DNA of 64,000 bases from Leptodontidium sp. MPI-SDFR-AT-0119 (lineage: Eukaryota > Ascomycota > Leotiomycetes > Helotiales > Leptodontidiaceae): NCBI GenBank assembly GCA_020726505.1, contig JAHLEZ010000005.1:1054001-1118000 (forward strand), read 5' to 3'. A program made the translations under genes and the position numbers. The notes beneath the pieces were generated by a model. It was not told the DNA's origin, searched no databases, and was given only the letters and a program-made list of their open reading frames with translations. Shown piece after piece: positions 46,288 through 58,147 of the stretch. Position 1 is the first letter of the stretch. Every line of letters starts with the position of its first letter.

Positions 46288-49200
46288 CTAGCGTCTCGAT
46301 GGCGTGTTCACCATCTGCCTTTGTTTGTTCAGCCAACTCTTCGGCGCGTCTTGTCTTCGTTGAAGAACCACATGATTACTCTGTAGGCGGCTCGTGAGGT
46401 CATACCAGGCCGTGGCCATGAGCGTGTTTTCGCGTGTGAGATTCTTGATCATAGAATCATTCGCAGCCTTGGTAAGATGTTAGTTTGTGGTCCCAAACAA
46501 TCGTAGCATTGTGGTGATTCGTAGAACAGATGGAACAGAGCGAGTACAGAACAGCGGATACAAGATTGATGGGAATAATCGAATCGTAGTCACAAGACGG
46601 ATTCGAAACAGTGTTAGTAGTGATGAAAGAGAAATGTTGACGCCGTACCTTCTGCGCTTCTGGTGTGTTTTCCTCGGCAGTCTTGAGTTTTCGTTGTAAA
46701 TCTTGAATGAGAGCATCTTGCTTGTGGAGTTGCTGTGATTGGTGTCAGTCTTCTTTCGTCTCCTTCAAAGGTGATTTGTGATGACGGCGGGTGATAGTTA
46801 GAGAAAGTAGTGTGGTTGGAGAAGGGGGCAGGGTGGTCATTCTTGGTGAAAATTGAGGAATTGCAAGGTGTCGGACACCTAGAGCAGAAAGCTCGAGGGC
46901 AAGCTCTGCATCAGGGTCCGAGCACTTGGTGGGTGCAATTGAATTTGAACGGCCAACGGTGTAAGCCGATGCTGGGGCAGGACTACTTTGAACATTTGAT
47001 GATACAGCAACACTAAGCGCATGCTCTAGTTCGTAGTTTGGAGGTGTTGTGAAGAGATGAGAGATTCTGTTCTTCGGGGCAGAAATCGATTCCTGCACAG
47101 ATGAAGCTGCGCTTACCTCTCTTAGCTTTTCTTCCGCTTCGATGACGGCTCGGGCCTGAGCTTGACCATCATCAGTTGTCCCGGATCTGTCTTTCGTTGC
47201 TGCAAGATCTTGCATTAGCCTATCCTTAGATAGGAGTGCTTCGACAAGCTGGGTTTTCTGTTCGTCGAAATCTGTAGATAAGTCCCTGTGCTTCTTCTGT
47301 AGAATAAGCAAGTCATTTTGAAGGGAAGAACTGATGAGTTCATGGGCAGCTTTAAGACTATTGACAGCATCAATCTCTTCTTGATCAACAGCGGCCACTG
47401 GGGAGGGATTAGCATACACTCTCAATTGAGAACTGCAGAATACCTACAGTCTGTCTTGGTAGAAACGAGATCGCGGTCACGGCCGGAAAGGTCTGATTGC
47501 AATTCGGCGAGTTTGGATTTGGCGTTGGCAAGCTCTTGGTTGGCTTCGAGGTATAGCTTCCGCGTGTGCATGATAGCTTCTTCCCTGTAAAAATAGATTG
47601 TTAGAATCCGAATAGATTCGATGTTGGTCATGCGATCCAGGATTTCAACTAACTTTTCGCCTGCTGATTCACTGATCATCGCACTGAGTTGCTCTTGTCC
47701 AATTGTATACTTTTCTGTAAGGTCACGAAGATTCTCTTGGAGTCTCTTCTTAACCCTCTCGGCTTCCTCTAGGTCGACACGCAAGGTGGCATTTGTTGTA
47801 CCGGCAGTGTTGCTCTTCAAAAGTTGATTCTCCGCCTTCAATCGTGAAATTTCGAGTAAAAGGTTTGGAGTTGGGTCTTCGCTTCGTTCAAGCTCCTCTT
47901 CAAGATTCAATCCACCTTTCTTTCCTGTGGGCGAATCTGGGGATGTAGACTCTGCTAAGTTACCGGTCTTGATCTGCTCTTGTAATTGGTCAATGAACTT
48001 TTCGTCGTGTTGTTGTCTCGCAGTGAAGACTTGAAGCTGATCATCTCGAAGTCTTAGCTGTTCTTCAATATGCTTCTTTTGAGTGGACAGCTCGACATAA
48101 GTTAGCTCATACGAATGAAACCTTTGTTGATACTCCTTCAAGGTGGTCTTGATCTTTGCGTTCTCGTCGTACACCCTGTCGAAATCTTTCTGGTTCCCCT
48201 GTAAGGTGTCGATCTTTTCACGTAGAGTAGTGTTCTCTTTCTCAACCATAGTCAAGTGCTCCACCTTTTTTTGGTAATGATCAACCGTATTCGCTTTCCT
48301 GGAGAGAGCAATGTTGGCGGTTTTGAGCTCCTTTACCTCGTCCTCGACTTCAACAAGCCGCTGTGAGGCAGGCCGCAATACCGAGAGTTCTTTCGAAAGC
48401 CTCTCCCTGGCTATCCGGTCCGATTCCACTTGACTTTCTTGGCTCGCAATGAGATCCTCTTGCTCTTGAATCCTGATGTTGAGACTCCTGATGTAATCTG
48501 TCTGATCACCATCATCTGAGTTCTCGTAGCCCTTCAATTTGTTGTCCTGCTTGTTGCTATGATCCAGTAACTCGTCGTGACTCTGTTGCAGCCGTTCAAA
48601 CCGGGATATGAAGTCTGCATGCTTCTTCTTGAGCGTTTCATGCTCAACAGCCATGGAGGCATATTTCTCCTCGAGTTCTAGTTCGGCATCATGCGTTTGA
48701 TTCACTACAACCCCACTTTTGCCAGTCGCTACTCGTGTGGTTTCCACTGCATCGGCCTAAGCAAACTGTCAGCGGTGTCCCAATGTATCCGCAGAGTAGC
48801 TATTCCAACCCTCTTTATGATTCCTGCAATTTCGCCCTGGGTGGATGCATCAAGGGTAGTTGTAATTTTCGAGACATATTTTTGAAGGTTGGCTCCTTTG
48901 ATAGCTGCCATGAGGAACAAGGTAAGAAGCTAGACATAGGTGTCAGTTGAAAGTGTTCAGACATAATGGGCCACTTACCTTGAATGTCTCTCCCGCATCT
49001 TCATGCTGTGCAATAGCATTCAGATCCACCGGATTGTCAAGTATGAAGGAGTCTAGTCCCTCGCAGGTGTTGTTGATGTAGCGTAGCAGCGACCTGTGTA
49101 TTGCCTCCAAGTTCTTCTTCTTGCCCAGCCATTTCGAAGCCCCAGCATCCTTTTCGAGGTGGCGTACGGCATAACTGGGATCGATATCCTCTGCAGACGA

Positions 49201-49432
49201 GACAAATCAGTTTCTGGACACGATAGAAGAAGAAGGGCAAGCTGTTCGTCCGGCGTACCCAGCATTTTAGCAAAGACGACTCCATCTGTGAGGCTTGGGA
49301 TGGAATCCACAGTCGAGTCCAGGGGAAAGGTATTTGTCTGTATCAAATTAGTAGCTATTCAAAGCTCTAGGGACCATCAGAAGCCCATACCCATTCCAGC
49401 AGAGCCAACTCTGTTGCCCGATTGAGCGGCAT
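46288..49432 (-). CDS. hookA: Hook-family dynein adaptor (HookA)
   Basis: Links early endosomes to dynein through the FTS/FHIP complex (family knowledge). Nine minus-strand exons (49432-49391, 49337-49259, 49190-48979, 48929-48810, 48756-47654, 47584-47448, 47397-47117, 46732-46649, 46467-46288) give 745 residues. The N-terminal Hook/CH-like domain (about 1-150) has LLEWTNTFPLDSTVDS, VVFAKMLEDIDPSYAVRHL and LFLMAAIKGANLQKYV. A coiled coil fills about 160-660. The C-terminus has the conserved TLMATAWYDLTSRLQSNHVV. The intron at 47585-47653 is a multiple of three with an open frame and a CTAAC branch site. The 47116-46733 intron is 384 nt and keeps the frame open for 119 codons, so retention isoforms are possible. 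Confidence 0.92.
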
Positions 49433-50475
49433 TGTTGCTGTTGATGGCGTAATCCGCGGCTCCTAATTCAATCTGGGGAGAAATTCAGGCGCAGAAAATA
49501 GTTGTACGCGGCAAGTAAATCAGATTATTGGCTAGAGTTCGACATGCGTCTGACATCTTGTTCAGCCGGAAGAGTGTTTGAGCCCACGGGCATTTATGCC
49601 GAGTTTCAGTTGTCTTTGATGGAGATCTATGAGCTGGTCGCGAGTCCCCTGTCGAAGGACGCGACAGGGACGGGCCAGCACATAATGTCACCTCAACGCC
49701 TAAAAGACGGGTCCCCTTATTCATCTGCAAACCTACAAGCCAAATTAGGCCTAGACAGACTAGTTATCCAGTACAGTACAGGCAAAGAGATGATGAGAGG
49801 AACTTAAAGTCTAAATCTTTCTTTCTATTATAGTTTCAAAAGTCAACAAAGCATTCGAATCGAATCTAGCGTTCTGTTAGTACTTGGCTCAGATGTTCAA
49901 ATGCAGCGTGATGTCAGAGGCAGACAGACATACAAGGGGGCAAGCCGCCTTTGGGCTACAGAAGCAGATGAGATGAAGACATTTAATTGATCATGTGTTG
50001 ATTCATATGCATAATCAACGATTTTGGTAATGCCTTCAGGGCCGTTGAACGATACCACAACTCATCGTGATCCTGGCATGGACTTTCCACTCTGGTAAGT
50101 ATATGGACTGAAACGGTGGGAGACATGAAATCCCCTATGAACCTTCCAAAGTGTTCAAGCATCCAATCCCAAGAGTGCATTGTATAGATGCTGGTCAAGA
50201 GAATTCCATAGTCCAAGTGACAGACACCATTTTCAGCAATTCGATATGAACCCTGTAGCCCTTCATCAAAGACTTCTAGGTCGGAAACCCAATTGAATTC
50301 GAGTGTCCTCTAAGTACCGCAGAAATCAAATGCAACGCGCCAACCATTCCAAAGATCCTGACGCCGTGGATATCCAAGTGCAGCAAGCCCATCCCATATG
50401 TCCTAGTGACCCAAAATCGGTATTTCGTCCGTTATCATACGGTCCGTTCCAGACAGCCGTTGCCTCTATCGCCAT
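49433..50475. other. Intergenic region
   Basis: HookA promoter side and the 3' flank of the I9 inhibitor gene. A 101-codon plus-strand frame at 49502-49807 has no recognisable content. No gene supported. Confidence 0.5.
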
Positions 50476-50824
50476 TTACAGTCCACCATTGATAGAGACC
50501 ATCTGGTCCTCCTCAATGACCGCTTTCCAGTCGTTGCCAGCAATTTGGACAAGCTCAAGCGCCTTTGCTGGAGCCTTGCAAGCGAATCCCCTATGCAGAA
50601 TTCAGTAAGACTTGTAGAGATCCATAATATTTGAATACTTACTTGATGAGCTGGTACTCGTGTGTAATGATACCGCCAGCTGCCTTGATCGCAGCCTTTG
50701 CCTCTTCGATGACGCTGTCTGGGGTATTATTGTCCTCGTAACTGATGATCACCGACTTCTGAGGCATGGTTGCTGTGAGAGCCACTGTGGCAAGTGCAAG
50801 GATTGAGAAGATAGTGAACCTCAT
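50476..50824 (-). CDS. Secreted I9-type protease inhibitor
   Basis: Small protein resembling the subtilisin-propeptide-like inhibitor I9 family (such as fungal POIA1), which block serine proteases. Minus-strand exons 50824-50643 and 50590-50476 (52-nt intron) give 98 residues. The N-terminus MRFTIFSILALATVALTA is a signal peptide. The mature part reads VIISYEDNNTPDSVIEEAK, then a Gly-Gly turn, THEYQLIKGFACKAP, and ends EEDQMVSINGGL, which fits the beta-alpha-beta ferredoxin-like I9 fold and its C-terminal inhibitory strand. One Cys is present. Whether it inhibits an own or a foreign protease is unknown. Confidence 0.82.
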
Positions 50825-51505
50825 TGTTTTGGGGTTTTGACGGATTGGGTTTGTCTGATACGTATGTGTTGGCTTTGTATGTCGAAGGATAGATGGAATT
50901 AAGTTGGAGAACAAGAAGACGGCGCATTTAGGCGTCCATAACAAACTCGCCCTACTTGCACAATGAGCCGCCTTGGCGGCAGGTGCGGGTAAATTCCACA
51001 CTAGGCACGGTCACGGGATTTTGTGAATTGTAGCCTTGATTATGAGGCCGCCACAGCCATGATCTAACAAAGCGCAACGGACTCGTGGACCTCTATCAAG
51101 CTCTCTTTGTTCAGCTTCGCGACCTCCAATCCGCTCTTCAGCAACAACTCGACAACTGTGCTGGGTCAACGGCACAACCACCAACTCCGCATACGATACA
51201 ATACCACGACTGGAGATATCAATCATACTTTCTGAGCAGTTGGGGTTACGGGGATTTGGGCAAACAGCACAAGGCTGACAGACAGTGACAATTTGACAAA
51301 CAGAGTTGGCGGGCAAGGGGAGGATTGATCAGTCTTACAATACACACTTCTTCTTCTCTCTCGGAGTTGAATACATTTGCATGGATATAGTTAGTTGTTC
51401 TTGAAACGAGTTGTTTCCAGTGGTGGTTGGCGGCAAAAGAAGCCTTTCTTTCGTTCTGACATCCCCCAACTATTTGCATCTCCTTTTTTGGTTCTTCCCA
51501 CCAAT
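50825..51505. promoter_or_regulatory. Shared divergent region inhibitor/PCF11
   Basis: A 681-bp spacer between divergent genes. No gene supported. Confidence 0.5.
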
Positions 51506-53995
51506 ATGTCCGACGAAGTCGCAGATGATTTTGCGCATGCGCTTAATGATTTATCTTTGAATAGTCGTTATGAGATCAGTAATTTGACAGGTAGGAGAAG
51601 ATTGGTTTCATTTCTTCCACTTTTGCGCCTGCTCTCCTTATCTCCCCCGGAATACAATTGCAATGCTGACGGGGAAAAGTGATTGCGAGAGAGAATACCG
51701 CGTCGAGTTTGGCAATTGCAGAGGTCCTCAAAAATCATATCAAGCAGGTACGGATTCCATATCAAATGACATCGATCTGTCTTTGCTCACTTTCATCAGG
51801 TTGCCCCTCCCAAGAAGCTCCCTGCTTTCTATGTACTCGACTCGATCGTCAAGAATGTCGGCACACCATATACACTCTTCTTTGGGCGTGATCTTTTCTC
51901 GGTCTTCATGGATTCTTACGCCCGGGTCGATAACAACACACGGTCGAAGATGGTTGAGATGTTGAGAACCTGGAAGGAACCTGTCCCTGGTTCAATGGAC
52001 ACCCGGCCGGTTTTCTCTGCTGAGGTGACCCGACCAATCGAAAATGCGTTGATCAAAGCCAGGACTTCTTTTTTACAGGCCCACCAGGAGCACACACGAG
52101 GTCAAAGTATGGGAAGAGGCCGGACCGGACCATCACCAGCTCCATATCGTGAGACACCAACACCTCCAAATCCGCAAGCATATCAAGCACCTGGATATCA
52201 AGGTCAAGGACAGCAGGCTCCAGGATATCAAGCCCCGGGATACCAAGCTCCAGGCTATCCGGCTCAAAGCTATCCTTCAGGTCAACAGATTCCCACCCAA
52301 CAGCCCCCTGGATATCCCCCAAACTATGCCCAACAACAGTACAGCCAACCTGTGAATGGACAGCAATACAATCAGCCAAATGGTCAGTCGTATGGTCAGC
52401 AGAACTCACAGCAATACAACCAACCTAATGGACAACAACCCTATGGACTGCCTGCAGTAAGTGCCGCTGACATTGCGAAGATTGACTCAGACTAACACTA
52501 CCTAGCGACCACCAAGCCAACAATACTCCCAGCCACCACCTGCAAATACTGGATATTGGCAACAGCAGCAGCAGCCTCCTTCTCAAGGGCATAGCTCAGC
52601 TGAGGATGGGATAGCACAATTGAACAATGATATTGAGAAGCTCATTGCATCGTCACGGGCGGAGTGGCCTCAAAACCCGCACGATACTAGTATAGGAACG
52701 AAACTCAAAGCGCTGCTTGATCTTCAAACTATCTTGCAAAGCCAAAAGCTGCCTCCTGATCAAATATCACTCATAAAAGACCAAGTTGCGCAGCTGTCTA
52801 GAGCTGCCCAACCTGCACCTAAAATACAATCTCCTCCGGTGCAAATTCCTACTCCCGTAGCAGCTGCTCCAGCTCCAGCTCCCGCTCAGCAACCTACGCT
52901 GAGCTCAATTCTTGGTCCTGGTGCTCTTGCAGCACTGTTAGCTAGGCAAGCTGCTACTTCTCAAACTCCTCCAGTGCAGGCTGCCGTTGTTCGGTCGCCA
53001 CCAAAACCACAGGCTCAACCTTCCTACCAACCGCCTCCTTCAAATAGTGCCTCAGTCGAACCTATGTCGTTACTTGACAAGTTGCGTGCTGCGGGAATGC
53101 TACCTGCGACACCAACGCCAACACCCAACCCACCTGCTACCTACACCCCTACACCAGCAGGTTTCCCTCCTGGATTTCCTCCTCCTTTCTTAAACACCCC
53201 TCCAAACGCATCACGAACACCATTGGCTGCAATTCCCAATGATGTTGTTTTGAAGGCTACCTCCCTGAAGATGTATGTACATCACTATTCCTTCCAAGTT
53301 CTCCAACTGACATGTCTAGTCCTCGACCACATCTCATCTCCAGCCTCTATGAAGGTCTAGGCGCACCATGTACGCAGTGCGGTAGACGCTTCCAGTCTGA
53401 CCCCGAGAGCAAGAAGAAGAAAGCAGCTCACATGGACTGGCATTTCCATGTCCGACAGCGTATGGATGAAGCCGAAGCCAGAGGCCAACATCGGAGTTGG
53501 TATGTTGACGAACTGGTAAGTCTCCCATACCCTACTTGACGAACCTGTTCTCACAGCTGTCTAGGACTGGATCAAATCCCGTGAAGTAGAAGGCGAATCC
53601 GGAGCTATCTCTTCTGAACCCTCTCAGAACACTTCCGCCACCGCTGCCAGCACTAAGTTGCAATACCTGCCAGTTCCCGATGATCCCGCCCTCGCAAACA
53701 GTATCTGCCCCATCTGTCAAGAGAAGTTCGAGATGAAGTGGCTCGACGAGGCACAGGAGTTTGTCTGGATGGATGCAACGAATGTCGGCGGAAGGATATA
53801 TCACGCAAGTTGCTACGCAGAGGCCGCGAAGGATGTCACCACCCAGATTAAACGAGGAACTCCTGAGCCTGTGTTGGGGAAGCGGAAAGCAGAGGTAAGT
53901 TCCCATCAGTACCTAAACACAAACATCAACTAACAGACTTCCGGGACGACCAAATGGCGTTTAGAGCAAAGATCAAGTCTGAGCCCGGTATTTGA
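51506..53995 (+). CDS. PCF11: Cleavage/polyadenylation and termination factor Pcf11
   Basis: CF IA subunit that binds the RNA polymerase II C-terminal domain and acts in mRNA 3' cleavage and termination. Exons 51506-51590, 51680-51747, 51800-52456, 52506-53272, 53320-53515 and 53565-53894, plus a short last exon, give about 708 residues. The CID domain (about 1-140) has YVLDSIVKNVGTPYTLFF. Gln/Pro repeats (APGYQAPGYQAPGYPAQ) follow. A zinc finger at about 535 (CTQCGRRF...HMDWHFHVRQR) and another at about 635-670 (CPICQEKF...YHASC) carry the Rna14/Clp1-binding region. The last exon is chosen at 53972 (KRKAE then IKSEPGI, intron 77 nt). A CAG acceptor at 53936 would instead extend the protein by 97 residues, to 54230. 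Confidence 0.9.
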
Positions 53996-54570
53996 GGATG
54001 ATAGCTCGCTGAGTGATGCGGGGAGTATTTGCAGCGGCTCATTTGCATATCGAGGCATGACACTCAACCTTTTCAAAAGCATAGCATTGGAGTTGATATC
54101 TGGCTGGGATGGGATGGTGGCCTTTTGCAAGGTAGATAGCAAATCCAAATGCAAAGACAAAGTAATCAAACAAGCTGCCGAGGGTCTCCTCGCCATGCAC
54201 TTTCTTCTTACAGGTGGCAGATATCTCTAGTACGTCTTTTATGTCTCTGTAAGAAGCCCTCAATTCAGGCAATGAGCTTTCACCCTTGCACTTCCAAGCT
54301 AGAGATTGAATAGAATTCGGTATCCAAGTTACCCATTTCCTTTCCCTTGCTCACACGGATGAGTACCTTCTCCGAAGCGGCACTAAAGCCAAGCTTGAAT
54401 TTCATCTTACGAATCTGAATCTCAGACCGTCGCATAATACAATTCTTGTCAGTCCTAACTGTTAAACTAATCCAGGTACGAATTCAACAAATCAAAATCC
54501 ATACAATACAATATGCAATCAATACGCAAGCCGCAAGCCACAAGCCACAATCCCAACACCACAATCTAAA
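53996..54570. other. Spacer between PCF11 and the FAD oxidase
   Basis: Contains the possible alternative PCF11 3' coding extension up to 54230. The remaining 340 bp shows no gene. Confidence 0.5.
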
Positions 54571-56408
54571 TCAAATGAGTTTAAACCCACCAGTCCTGGC
54601 CGGGAAGAATCCAATCGGGTCATACGCCTTCTGCACACTCTTCAATCTCTCAAACGTCTCATTTCCATAGCCCTGCAGGACTTTCTGGTCAGTCATCGCA
54701 TCGTTCATGAAAATCGGAGGCTGGTATCCATCATCAGGGAGTCCTGATTTGAAATTCGAACCTTGAAGGCCGGGGTATGTCTGTTTTGTGTATGTTACCA
54801 TGTTGTTCATTATCTCCGTGGCACTTTTGTAGGCGTCTGCGTCGCCGAGTTTTGTGACCCAGGAGACGGTTGCCGCCATCCACATGTGATCGCCGTTGTC
54901 TGCGGAGAGGCCGAGAACGTTTCCTAGGGGGTTGATACGTGCTGATGCAGCTGGGATAGCGACTGGTACGGGTTGGTAGATGAAGTTGAAGATAAATCCT
55001 GGTTGAAGAAGTCCTGTCAGACCTCTGCTTGTTGCGTACGAAACGAAGTTGTTGAAATTTGCGTTCACGAGGTCGATACCGCTTGGTGCCGGAAGGTTTG
55101 GGATTGTAGCGCCCTATTGAGTAAGTAAGCATGGTTTTTAAGACTGAATATTGGCTTGCTTACCCGAAGAACGTATCGAAGGCCATATACGCTGCCAAAT
55201 TTCGCATTGGCGATGAGCTGGCGAGGCAGTTAGTGAAGTGTGGTCGAATGGAAGTGCATCACAAACCAACGAGCTGTACGGCTGTGTCTTTACAGTATCA
55301 CTGGTAGTCGGGATGGAATTGAACTTGTCAAATACGCCAGGTGGAAGAATTGGACCGTTGTAAAAGAAGAAGATGGCGAAAAACTGGTCGAGGCTGTTCA
55401 CAAGTGTCTGGAAGGTCACGATGATTCCAGCACCAGGATCGGGGAAATTTTCTGTAAAGTCTTGAGTGGCAGCCAATATTTGAGGAGCAACACCTCGGGC
55501 GTAAGTACGAACTCCACCCCAAACCTAAACTTATCAGTGAAGGGGTGATGTCAGGATGGTTGATATTTACCAGTCCAATCGGATAAGTATTCACAGTGAA
55601 CTTCGTCACGATTCCTGAGGGCTCGTTAGAAATATCCTGGGTATTCAGACAAGTCACTGGAAGCTTGCCTTACCAAACTGGTTCCCCCCACCTTTCATCG
55701 CCCAGAATAAGTCGGGGTTCTCATCGGCATTCGCATTGACGATTGTCGAGTTGGAGAGAACGACTTCGTAGCTGTTTACTAACATTAATTTAGCCGACAA
55801 TGGCACCTAGGTCTTGGAGATCACAGCTTACTGTTGTCACAAGGCAGACCATATTGGGCACTCAAAAAGCTCAACCCACACCCAATAAGGAGGCCTCCAA
55901 CACCAACATCCCCAAGACGTCCACCAACAACAGTGAGGTTGTACGGCTCCAGTACCCCAACAGCATCCATCCATCTTGCTCCGGGACTAAGATACGCCTG
56001 TTTCCGGTCTGATGACAATGTTATAGAATTCAATTGAGACATCGAGATCAAGACGCCTCCATCCGAGCTTGCAACTCCAACATTTGCATTGTGGCCACCG
56101 CTCTTGGTAGCAAAACCAACATCGGGGTACTTTAGGAGAATCTGAATGACCGCAGAAACCTCTTGGGCGTTTGTTGGGAGCACAACGCAGGCGGGGATTG
56201 CGTCTGCATTCGCATTCGACCAGTAATGAGATTTTGCATATGTATAGTCGGAACTAAATTGCGAGACTGGCCAGATTTGGACGTTAACATGACTTTTCGC
56301 GGCAATTTCGGCGCAGCATTGCATTGCTCGAGCAGTTGGAAGACCTGTGACGAGGGGAATACTTGAGAGTAGGCAAGAAATTGCCACCAACTCTGTCCTG
56401 TTCGGCAT
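54571..56408 (-). CDS. Secreted FAD-linked oxidase (PCMH/BBE type)
   Basis: Probable flavin-dependent oxidase of the berberine-bridge-like family, which oxidises small molecules, sugars or polyketides. Minus-strand exons 56408-55832, 55778-55674, 55614-55571, 55524-55267, 55217-55164 and 55113-54571 give 526 residues. The N-terminus MPNRTELVAISCLLSSIPLVTG is a signal peptide. The FAD-binding PCMH domain includes CVVLPTNAQEVSAVI and KSGGHNANVG, whose His is the usual covalent FAD site, and VVGGRLGDVGVGGLLIGCG. No Cys aligns at the second attachment position in that loop. The C-terminal BBE segment has YGNETFERLKSVQKAYDP. An upstream ATG at 56447 is in frame. Its substrate is unknown. Confidence 0.9.
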
Positions 56409-57164
56409 CTTAGGCTTATAAAGTCCTATGGGAAACGGATTCACCACGAGAAGTCAGCTTGATCCACGGATGTTAATGTTTGGGATCGAGAATTGCCTGC
56501 TACCAAGAAGTAAATTTAAAGTGAAAGGTCGGAAGACGAATACGGCAGGAACAATCTTCAACAGCAACACCTTCCAACTCAGGTATTATGACTTCTAGAG
56601 CCCAAGCATTTAAATACGAGACAGAGAGAAGAGAAACACCTATTTTATTTACCTCTTCTCCATAGACCTGCGCACGCCACAATTGTGCAACTGCTCTAGC
56701 ATGGCCTTGCATCATCACTGACCACGAGCCAACCACATGCTTAGACGATACTTTGAATACGATCTATCAGAATATTGATGTCAATCACTTGGCGTACAAG
56801 ATGCATTCATGATCAGCTGCAGTCGCACGAGTCAACATTGCCGTGCTGCATATTGTCATCTCAGGCTCGGTTCCGGGATAGATCTCAACACATGCCGCCT
56901 AGAGAGTATTCGAACCAGATGAGGACTTTCAATTTGATATTATTAAACGCGGTGCTACAAGATCCACACCTCGGTGAGGATGCTGATGAAAATGACAACA
57001 ATTAAGGATCTACCTTCCCAAAGCAATGCACATGCATCGTGCAACGAAACCAAATTCAGAAATAAGTGCGACGTAGCACACAACCGAGGAACTGCCCACT
57101 AGGTCAAACTTGAAATGGCAATGCCGAGGTCTAGGGAATCAAGACTGGGAGATATTTGGAACGT
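56409..57164. other. Spacer between FAD oxidase and NmrA-like gene
   Basis: Both flanking genes are on the minus strand. The spacer is the FAD oxidase promoter and the NmrA-like 3' flank. No gene supported. Confidence 0.5.
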
Positions 57165-58147
57165 CTAGGTATCTGTCATAACGTCAGCCACCAAGTCGCT
57201 CAGATGTCCAAGAATGAGATCAGGAAAATGAAAGCTAGCTTACCTTTGATAACAAAGGGACTTGTTTTTATCCAGTCCTCGAGGCTGAGAAGGCTATTGT
57301 GCTCTTGTTTCAACGCAGGAATATCGGCACTGTATCCCACATCTTCGAAAAACTTGAACATAGTATTCAGATCCTTGATCGCCCACAACAAGAACCGAGC
57401 AATGAAGCCATATGTTTGCGGGAGTCCAATACCAGCAGCTTTAACGAACACAGCGTTCGCCTCATCGAATGTCAAATCATCGCCCGCCAAGCTGATTGCA
57501 CGACCAGCGAAGTCTTTCGGATAGAGCAATGCCTGAGCTCCAAAGTGACCAATGTCCCGAGTTGAAATGAGTTGAAGCTTTGTCGTTGGAGAGAGACCAA
57601 CTCTCCAGGCTGTTGGGAAGATCTTCCCAGCAAAGCCTAGAACAATATTGTCCATGAAGGCTGTTGGGCGCAGGATCGTCCAAGACATCTCAGATCCTTT
57701 GGACTTTCCGATCAGGTGCTTCTCAATGTTGGCTTTGCTAATGAAATGAGGAACATCCGTGGCGTTCAAGTCAGAATCCGAGCCACGATCCACAGACGTG
57801 TAGACAAAGTGCTCCACATTATTCGCAAGGGCTACCTCGACCAATGCTTTGCCTTGGGTTTCCTCCAAGGTGCTATCTGCACGAAAGCCAATTTCAGGAA
57901 TCGACACGCAGAAGACTCCACTGATGGAACAACCCGCCTTGGCAAATATTGCTGGACAATCCTTTAGATCCCCTTCAAGTAGTTTGATTTGCTCAGGCGC
58001 CTTGAGGATGAGTGACTTTGCGGATTTAGATTGGGCGTTACGGGTGAGGGCGAGGATCGTGGCGTCCTGGGAAGCTGCCAGAAGAGCGTCAATGACAGCA
58101 CCCCCTTGCTTGCCCGTCGCTCCAGTGATGAGATAAGTGACCGTCAT
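57165..58147 (-). CDS. NmrA-like NAD(P)-binding protein
   Basis: Atypical short-chain dehydrogenase of the NmrA/HSCARG type. Family members either sense NAD(P) or act as reductases. The main exon 58147-57244 encodes 301 residues beginning MTVTYLITGATGKQGGAV, a Rossmann nucleotide motif (GATGKQGG). HFVYTSVDRGS, SWTILRPTAFMDNIVLGF and ISTRDIGHFGAQALL follow, as in the family. A 71-nt intron leads to an 8-nt last exon (57172-57165) that adds Asp-Thr and a stop. Without that intron the frame reads on to 57200 with LAFIFLISFLDI instead. The catalytic Tyr-x-x-x-Lys pair is not obvious, so a regulatory role is possible. Another ATG at 58228 is in frame upstream. Confidence 0.88.
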
